DNA of 64,000 nucleotides, from assembly GCA_003550325.1 (NCBI GenBank), contig QKWP01000069.1, positions 245,579-309,578 on the forward strand, written 5' to 3'. Of this stretch, positions 57,106 to 64,000 are shown in pieces. Each line of letters starts with the position of its first letter. Within the stretch, counting starts at the first letter, position 1. The position numbers and the translations under genes are program-made. A model generated the notes under the pieces. The model was given only the letters and a program-made list of their open reading frames with translations. It had not been told where the DNA came from and made no database searches. The DNA is from Gigaspora rosea (lineage: Eukaryota; Glomeromycota; Glomeromycetes; Diversisporales; Gigasporaceae).

Positions 57106-57255
57106 TTATAATTTAAATTTTAAAAATTCTAAAATTTGAATTAGCATGTCAAGTAGTTATTTTTTATAATTTTTTTTAACTTACTTAATTCTCTTTTGGT
57201 TCAATATTAGTTATATTATGTATAGTAGTAAAGGGCATTCATACTATATTTCTTA

Positions 57256-57575
57256 AAATAACGCACATGGACATTATTTCAAAAATTGCATTTTTTTAAA
57301 ATAGCATGTTGGTTTTGAAATAATACCCATGTGTGTCCCAATATAATACACACTCCAAATGCCAAATTAATAATTAGTTTTTTTAGTCAAAAAATCTGAT
57401 TTGATCAAAAAGGTTATATATAAAATTACGAAATATAGTTTTTTTATGTATCACACATATATAACACACAATTTTTTAAAAATTAGACTTTTACCTCAAA
57501 ACAACACCCATGCACATACTCGAAATAACGCACAGTTTCTTGAAATAATGCGCAAGTGCACATTATTTCAAGTAA
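57256..57575. repeat. Cluster of GAAATAAYGCACA motifs with end palindrome
   Basis: Five copies of GAAATAA(T/C)GCACA and complements. The last two form CTTGAAATAATGCGCAAGTG... pairing with CACATTATTTCAAG (57541-57575). Confidence 0.6.
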
Positions 57576-57660
57576 ATATGGTAAATAACATTATATATCC
57601 TATATAGTAGCTCTTGACCTTTAGACTATATAAAAATTTCCAAAATCTAATATTTATGTA

Positions 57661-57845
57661 TATATTGTAGCCCAGATAACAATCCTGCCCAATTGTCAAT
57701 TGGGCCAGCCCAGATGACAATTTTTATAGCCAGAAATAAAAATTGGCCTAAACTAATCTCTAACTCTACTTTAATTTTACCCTAACCCTAATTTAATTTG
57801 GCCTGATTGTCATCTAAACAGGATTGTTATCTGGGCTACAATATA
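57661..57845. mobile_element. Foldback MITE (TTGTAGCCCAGATAACAATC)
   Basis: TTGTAGCCCAGATAACAATC and the complement GATTGTTATCTGGGCTACAA end it, with TATATA on both outer sides. Confidence 0.8.
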
Positions 57846-57856
57846 TATAATTTTAC

Positions 57857-58160
57857 AAAAACTTGAATATCTTGTGATATAGCAGTCCAATTTAGATAAT
57901 TTTGGTACTATTCGATTCATTTTAGTGCAACAAATCTAATAATACCAAAATTATATCATTTGGATTACTGAATTGCAAGATATTCACAAAAAACTTTTGT
58001 TATGTAGTACTTTTATAAGAAAAAATATGTCCAAGAGTATTTTGCTAATAAATCTTTGTCCAGTAATCCAAATAATATAAACTTGTTACCATTTGACTCC
58101 TCTTACTAAAATAAATCAAATAGTATCAAAATCATTCAAGTTGGACTACTGGATCAGAAT
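57857..58160. repeat. Two foldbacks with ATCCAAAT/ATTTAGAT arms
   Basis: 57857-57990 (GAATATCTTGTGATATAGCA versus TGAATTGCAAGATATTC) and 58050-58160 (CCAGTAATCCAAATAATATA versus TTCAAGTTGGACTACTGG). Confidence 0.65.
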
Positions 58161-58221
58161 TTAGACAAATTTTTATAAAAAAATTACATTATATTTCTTC
58201 TTTACTTATCAAAAAATATTA

Positions 58222-58410
58222 TAGGCCCTAAAATATTTACAAAAAGGTAAGGTTTTATAAAATTACTAAATATAAAAAGATCTGCAAGAAAAAAGCAAAA
58301 ATAAGCAAACTAATTACTATAAAAGAAAATAATCTGCACAAAAAAGGCCAAAAATAAGCAAACTAAAACCCTACCTCTCTCTATATTTTTTGGAGTTCTA
58401 ATTTTATATT
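58222..58410. mobile_element. Family W MITE, copy 1
   Basis: TAGGCCCTAAAATATT and the complement TATATTTTTTGGAGTTCTA, with AAAAATAAGCAAACTAA repeats in the middle, as in 61767-61947. Confidence 0.6.
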
Positions 58411-58489
58411 TCGCTTGACCCCTCTTGTATAATGTTATTTATAGTGCCCCTAAATATAATAGTATTTACAAATAATGCATGGGCTAGAT

Positions 58490-58699
58490 GCTACAAAATA
58501 GGATAAAATTGGCAATTTTTTTAAAAGTATCTTTATATAAATTAATTTATAATAAGGCTAGAATTATTTTTTACTTAAAACATAAAAGTAGTTGTTTTAA
58601 CAAAATTTTAATATATAGCTTAAAATTTACAACGTAAAAATTGATTTTCTAAAGATCTTTTTTTTGTCAATTTCATTTCTTTTTGTAGTATCTAGCCTA
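58490..58699. mobile_element. Family V MITE, copy 2, CpG-depleted
   Basis: TGGGCTAGATGCTACAAAAT and AGTATCTAGCCTA. Interior blocks AAAAGTAGTTGT and TTTTCTAAAGATCTTTTTTT match 42151-42409. Confidence 0.75.
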
Positions 58700-59038
58700 T
58701 ATATCAATATAGATGAAAAAGATAAAAAAAATAAAAAGCAAAAATAAGGCAATTTGCAGAAGTATGACTAATAACCTAGCAAAAATATTTAGTTATTAAT
58801 AATTTAATAGTATTAGAAGAATTGTTTTTATTTAAAAATATTATTAATTTAAGCCTATAAAGGTTATTTCTTTATAATAATAAAAATACTATTTTTATAT
58901 ATTTTATATTTAGAGGCTTAAGTAGTTTTGAAAGTTTTACTTTTTTGCTACCCAAGCCTTTATATTTGATCATTCTTTTAAAAAGATCTTTGAGTAAAAT
59001 AATATCTATTCAAAATTTTATAACTTATTTATAATATG

Positions 59039-59285
59039 GGGGTGAGTCAGTAGAAAAGGAACAAATCATTTTTAGTAAAATTTTTTTAATTTTTAAATTA
59101 AAATATTTTAACACTATATTTAATCAAATTTGCTAAAAATTTTTTTATTTTAATTTTGAAATTATATAGAATTAAAATAAAAAAAAATTATTAAATTTAT
59201 TAAGATAGTTGTTAAGATATTTAAGCTTAAAGTCAAGAAAACTTTTACTTAGAAAAAATTTGTCTCTTTTCTACTGACTCACCCC
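59039..59285. mobile_element. MITE with GGGGTGAGTCAGTAGAAAAG termini
   Basis: GGGGTGAGTCAGTAGAAAAG and the complement CTTTTCTACTGACTCACCCC end a 247-bp AT-rich element. Confidence 0.85.
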
Positions 59286-60270
59286 ATATATTCTTTTTTT
59301 GATTCAAGTTCTTTTACCAACTATTTCTCTCTAGCATACTATATATGTTTGTTTATATTAGTTAATTAAAATCACCTTATAAGCAATATTATAGTAACTA
59401 TCCCAGTTAGGGTATTTAGGATTATTAACTGGCATAATATATATATAATTTGCGATTTTGATTATATAAAATTGCATAATCTGCTCACTTTTATGCAGTA
59501 TTTAAACAAAATTAATTGGTTAAATAAATAAACTAGTGACTGTAAACACTTGACTTGTTGTTCTTTTTTGAAATTTTATTGGCTAATAACTCAAAATTAT
59601 ATAATTTTTTGCTAATTTGCAATTTACCAAATACATATTTGGCATTTACTAGATCATAATCCTAAACACTTTCTCCAGTACAGTATTGCTAATAAATAGT
59701 TACTGATATATGAGTTTTTATAGTATAAACCAATTAGAATTAAAGATCAAATGTAATATTGCACAATTATAAAAACTTATTGTTTAGCCAAAAATTGCCA
59801 ATAAGCAAAAATTTGCATAGAAAACTGCCTGAAGTGCACTAACAAAAATTTTCATTGAGCAATTTTAACTATATATCTTTACCAACAATTTAACATAATA
59901 TAATGCTAACTTTAACTTTAACAAAATTTAAGAATTTTTATCATAATTATATAATAGTAACTTTTTAGTAGTAATACTAGGAAGACCATTATAGTTGAGT
60001 TTTCTTTAGTCTTGATATTTGTAGTATCTTGACTTTATTTATTTATTTATATCTATCTATTTATATTATTAAAATATAATTCCAAGTAGTTAAGACTAAG
60101 ATTAATGTTTTTAATACCCTTAAGAATATAATTCAATATAGATAATTTTTCATTATATTTATATATAATAAAAGTTATAGATTACAAAAATATACTACTA
60201 TTAAAATTTTTAAATTTACTATCAAAAATTTACTAAATTTTGATATAATACAAACAAACCTTCTATTGAT
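59286..60270. other. AT-rich stretch with a decayed core remnant
   Basis: 59725-59935 keeps CCAATTAGAATTAAAGATCA, ATGTAA, AGCAAAAATTTGCAT and ACTAACAAAAATTTTCATTG in the order of the core seen at 55889. Its terminal repeats are not visible. Nothing else is recognised. Confidence 0.45.
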
Positions 60271-60274
60271 AGTA

Positions 60275-60468
60275 TAGTCAGACCCCTCTAAATGCAACTC
60301 TTCTAATTGCACATTCTATGAAATCCTCTCTAAATGCATGCTTTTTTTTGGCCCAACTAATATTGCACCTATAGTTTTTACTTTTTTAAATGCAATATCT
60401 TTCTAAGTTATATTTGGCAAAATGTTTATATATAGCTCTATTGCATTGCATTTAAAGAAGGCTAACTG
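60275..60468. mobile_element. Pogo-type MITE, TA duplication
   Basis: TAGTCAGACCCCTCTAAATG and TTTAAAGAAGGCTAACTG are inverted, with TA outside. 194 bp. Confidence 0.75.
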
Positions 60469-61300
60469 TAGTAAATTTTAAAACTTTTGTGGCTTGAAGA
60501 AAGCCCCTTATATATTGGTCAAATTCTCTATAATAAGCTCAAATTCTCTGTTTTTATATAAAATAAATTATTTTAATTGGTTTTTATCATATAATTTTTG
60601 TAATACCCAATTTTTAATCACATATTTCTTAGTAAGAACCTAACCAATTTAATGATTTATTACTGTTAGAATTAGAAAAATCTATTCTACAACTCTTTTT
60701 TAGAAATTAAAAGTAGTTAACTTAATAGAATTTTCTTTAATTTTAAGAAAAAAATTTTACTATTTATTTTATATTTAATTTGCAAATAGTGTACTCTATC
60801 TTTAAACAACTCTAAGGTGATCATACCTAATTCTATAGATTATTTCTAATTTCATAAGTTACACATTCTAACCTTTTTTAGCCTTATTTTTTGCTAAATA
60901 TTTGTAACATATATATTAAAGTTTGTTATATACTATATATATATAGTCATAAAACTTTTAGCAAACAAGTTTTTTTCTTATAAAACAATTTTATTTTTAT
61001 TTTCAAAATTATTGTTTTGCAATATTTAAAAACTAAGCTTTTATCACTTAAAATTTTGATAAAACTAATTAAAAAATAAAATAAAAAAAATAAAAAGTTA
61101 TAAAATTCAAAAAAAAAAAATAAAATAAAAAAAATAAAAAGTTATAAAATTCTTAGAAGTAATAAAACTCATCAAAGATATTAAGTCTAAAAAACATGCA
61201 TTTTTTATTTAAGATTTTTTATAAAATTCTTATTGAAAATTTTCTTCAATTTACTATACAAATTTATATCAAATTAAAATTTAACCAGATTAGCCAGTCA
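60469..61300. other. Unassigned AT-rich stretch
   Basis: A 40-bp A-rich duplication ending AAAAAGTTATAAAATTC lies at 61074-61152. No gene. Confidence 0.4.
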
Positions 61301-61308
61301 ATATAATC

Positions 61309-62466
61309 ATGTACAAATTTAATTTATTAAAAAAATTTTCTTGTTTTTATTATTTTTTGTATTTTTTGTTGTATTTACAACACAAATTTTATTTGCTTGT
61401 ATCTGCAAGAAATCAAGTAATATTAGCAAAAAAAATCAACAAAAAGAATACAAACTCCTGTCAAGCTTCTATTCAAGTGGTCTTAAATTTTCTCAAAATA
61501 CAAAAAAAAACTAGTTTAGCTCCACTCTTAAGTATTTGTCAAGTTGTTTTAAATTATGAAGTTGCTAAATAATGCTATAGCTAAAGATGCACCAAAATAC
61601 CCAAGTTCTCTTATATTACTTAAAGCTGAAGAAGAAAATGAGTTAATAAGATATTGTTTAAATATGCAAAGTATAGGGTTTGAACTGACTAAAGAGGCTG
61701 TTAATACAATAGTTGTACAAATATTTACTACAAAAAATAAAAAATATTTAACAAAAATAGGCCTAGTAGGACCCTAAAATATATATAGATAGGTTAGGTT
61801 AATTATAGAGTTACTAAAAAGAAAAGATTAGAAGAAAAACTTTAAAAATAAGCAAAAAATTACTATAAATAGAAAAGATTTGTATTAAAAACCTCAAAAA
61901 TAAGCAACTCATACCTGATCTATCTATGTATATTTTGGGGTTTTGGTCTCGTAACAAATGGTGAAAACAATTTATGTGCAATCATTAACAAATTTTTTTA
62001 AATACTTCAAGAGCTTTATAAAGTATAAGCCACTAAGGCAAATCCAATTGTTATTTAATACTTGAAAAACTTATCTATAAAACTGTCTTACACCTGACAG
62101 AATTTGGAATATTGGTAAAAATAGATTTAATATCTCTGCACAGTTAGCAAAAGTAATAGTCAAAAAGGCATTTGTCAAGTTTATATAACTGCAGTTAAAA
62201 ACTCAAAAAAGTATGTATATGTTTGTTTTACTATTTTAGCAACTAGAATGTATATTTTTCTATTACTTATTTATAAAGGCATTAGAGTAATTGAAGGTTT
62301 ATTAATAGACATATTAGTTTACTAAGTACTGTCTTTGCATTTACTAAAACTGGATATATGCACAAAGATATTTTTTAAAATGTATATAGAGCATTTTAGT
62401 AATTCAATTCTTTCTACTTGTCTGTTTTGTTTATGCTGTATATAAACAATATTCTTCTTTATGTAT
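61309..62466 (+). pseudogene. Pogo-superfamily (CENP-B/Tc5-type HTH) transposase, heavily decayed
   Basis: Frames at 61480-61560 and 61556-61777 read like the tandem helix-turn-helix region (AEEENELIRYCLNMQSIGFE, LTKEAVNTIV). After the W MITE, NRFNISAQLAKVIVKKAF (~62125) and KYVYVCFTILATRMYIF (~62210) resemble the start of the DDE core. TKTGYMHKDIFFK (~62345) resembles the block upstream of the second Asp. Stops and frameshifts occur every 60-150 bp. It is interrupted by the MITE at 61767-61947 and ends at the MITE at 62473. No terminal repeats were found. Confidence 0.6.
61767..61947. mobile_element. Family W MITE, copy 2, inside the transposase relic
   Basis: AGGACCCTAAAATATATATA and the complement TATATTTTGGGGTTTTGGT are inverted. 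AAAAATAAGCAA repeats fill the middle. It splits the relic between the HTH and DDE parts. Confidence 0.7.
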
Positions 62467-62472
62467 TGCTAT

Positions 62473-62568
62473 AGAATCCCGAAATATATATTTATAGGTC
62501 AGGTTAATTATAGGGTTACTAAATAAGCAATTTCTTACCTGACCTATCTATGTATATTTCAGGGTCCC
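62473..62568. mobile_element. Family W MITE, copy 3, perfect 8-bp duplication
   Basis: AGAATCCCGAAATATATA and the complement ATATTTCAGGGTCCC, flanked by ATTGCTAT (62465-62472, 62569-62576). 96 bp. Duplication size suggests hAT mobilisation. Confidence 0.8.
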
Positions 62569-62599
62569 ATTGCTATTACATTAGCAAAAATATATATAT

Positions 62600-62940
62600 A
62601 TAAACTTTTGTAAATTTTTATAGTACATAAAAAAATTGTAAATTTTATGTAAAATTTAGCATAAAACTACATAAGTCTTATGGTGCATAAAAAAAATTAT
62701 ATATTTATATAAAGTTTTTACAAAATTTATGATTTTCTTATGGTATATAAAAAAATTGTAATTTATGTAAAATTTTTTTATAACTTTAAATTTTTATAAT
62801 GCATAAAAAAATTGCAATTTATATATAAATTTTATGTAAATTTATGATTTTTTTTACAAACCATAAGAATACATAGTTTTACACTAAATTTTTATATAAG
62901 TTTACAATTTTTTTATATACTTAAATCTTAAGAAAGTTTA
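62600..62940. repeat. Degenerate ~60-bp repeats ending in inverted copies
   Basis: Four direct units with (T)TATGGTGCATAAAAAAATTG begin near 62619, 62677, 62738 and 62797. Complementary copies (CAATTTTTTTATA, ACCATAAGAATACAT) follow to 62940. Confidence 0.65.
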
Positions 62941-63427
62941 TAGAAGTATATAAAATTTATAAAATGCTAAAAAGATTTAATCTTACAAGAAATACAAAAT
63001 ATTTATGAATATTTTTTAAAGATTTTTAAAGATATAAAAAAAATTTTAATATATTTTTTGCTTTTTCAAAATAACCTATAGTTTGGCGATAATTTACAAG
63101 AATTTTATTATGCTAACTAAAAAAATTTTTATAACAAAACTTGTAATACTTATTATCAACTAATAGAATCTCAAATTTTATAAAAAATATTAAAAACTTG
63201 TAAAGATATTAATATTTTTGTAAATTCAGTACATATATTTTCACAAGTTATTCTTTAAACTTCAAATGCTTTAAAAACACTTTTACAAAATGAAACCTCT
63301 AAAGCATAGCTAATTAAGTTGATAAAATAGGTATTCAAAAGTCTTTAGTCAAAATTTTATCAATAACAGATTAATATTAATAAAGTTATGATAATTTTTC
63401 AATTTTCTTTCAGATTTGAAATTTTTT

Positions 63428-63430
<3 letters not shown>
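62941..63430. other. Unassigned AT-rich stretch
   Basis: No gene or repeat recognised. Confidence 0.4.
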
Positions 63431-63464
<34 letters not shown>

Positions 63465-64000
63465 TTTAAAATGCCAGAGTTGAAACTTTATTTAAGTAAA
63501 AATAATAAATTTACATTTAAAGATTTCAGAACTACATTTGTGTTACTATAAAACAGGCACCCAATGTGACATTATACCTTCTATTTTCTAATAATACTAT
63601 AATTAACTATTTCAAATTAATTTACTAGCTAAAGTAGGTTGAAGGAAACCTTGGTATATGACCTGACATTATTGTATACAGTTTGTTAGAGAAAAACCTT
63701 GTAGAAACCATTTTTTTATAAAGGGAGAAAAGTCTATATGTGTTATATCTAGTGTGGCTATAGTTGTTGTATGGGATATATTTGGAAAGAAATATTTCTT
63801 TCTTTTTATTTTTTAAAAATATTATGAGCATGTTCCCATTGGTGTTGAAAGATATTTCGTGAGGACCAAACAGTATTTTGAAACCAATCTAAAAGATTAT
63901 TAGATAGGGAAATAAGGAATAATTTAGTTTGTTTAGTAGTAAGTAATTTAATATTTTCAAAAACATTAGAAGAGTAAATTCCAATAATGTAGTATAGGAG
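63431..64000 (-). mobile_element. 3' end of a LINE-like retrotransposon
   Basis: On the minus strand a frame open from the window edge (64000) stops at 63806. About 310 bp of 3' UTR follows, with AATAAA at about 63495-63490, then a 32-base A tract (T on plus, 63431-63462). The tail begins 28 bp after the signal, as in a reverse-transcribed mRNA. The element is cut by the window edge. Confidence 0.6.
63806..64000 (-). CDS. C-terminal fragment of a LINE-like ORF
   Basis: 65 codons, including SNNLLDWFQNTVWSSRN followed by IFQHQWEHAHNIF. The W..R....WE pattern resembles the C-terminal tail of fungal LINE reverse-transcriptase proteins, though this part alone is weak evidence. The N-terminal bulk would lie beyond the window. 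Confidence 0.4.
   Translation of the reverse strand, partial: LLYYIIGIYSSNVFENIKLLTTKQTKLFLISLSNNLLDWFQNTVWSSRNIFQHQWEHAHNIFKK

Overview
This is a eukaryotic, very AT-rich, intron-bearing and transposon-saturated stretch of nuclear DNA. The small GT-AG introns, the hAT, Harbinger, pogo and LINE-like relics, the KRBA2-like integrase gene with a cysteine-rich tail, the DDE-like family with a CDNCxAQNKNN signature and the FR/SETSEIGE-type repeats all fit an early-diverging fungus. An arbuscular mycorrhizal fungus (Glomeromycotina, Rhizophagus-like) is my best guess, by inference and not proof.

Only two protein genes look alive. One (15970-18369, +) is a six-exon, 660-residue integrase-core protein with a CXC-type cysteine tail. 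Its splice model is in frame throughout, but the third catalytic acid reads Lys. The other (24495-24875, -) is a small secreted stand-alone peptidase-inhibitor-I9-like protein with its own TATA box and poly(A) signal. A promoter plus orphan first exon lies at 42681-42816. Everything else protein-like is decayed transposase or LINE.

The layout is as follows. 1-7.3 kb: tandem repeat, a 4.2-kb pogo element with a broken transposase, and palindromic MITEs. 7.8-13.9 kb: degenerate ~110-bp repeats, a 464-bp tandem duplication, and a hAT copy split by a 1.2-kb Harbinger-type insert. 16-18.8 kb: the integrase gene followed by a Harbinger MITE. 19-27 kb: TGACGAAA-type hAT copies, pogo MITEs, a hAT MITE nested in the TIR of another hAT, and the I9 gene. 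27-31 kb: a 1-kb foldback and a 2.44-kb DDE-like transposon. 31-43 kb: five copies of a CCCTAT-ended element with nested hAT and LTR insertions, several Harbinger MITEs, and minisatellites. 43.9-46.6 kb: a 2.3-kb hAT inside a Harbinger MITE.

From about 46.6 kb to the end CpG almost disappears and the DNA is a field of old AT-rich foldbacks and relics. The striking exception is a GC- and CpG-rich 962-bp retroposon (53990-54951) with a perfect 16-bp target duplication, a tRNA-like Pol III head and a poly(A) tail. Target duplications recur with the size expected for each class (8 bp hAT, TTA/TAA Harbinger, TA pogo). They let the insertion order be read directly. At least five MITE-like copies with three different terminal sequences share one internal core, which is the most unusual pattern in the window.
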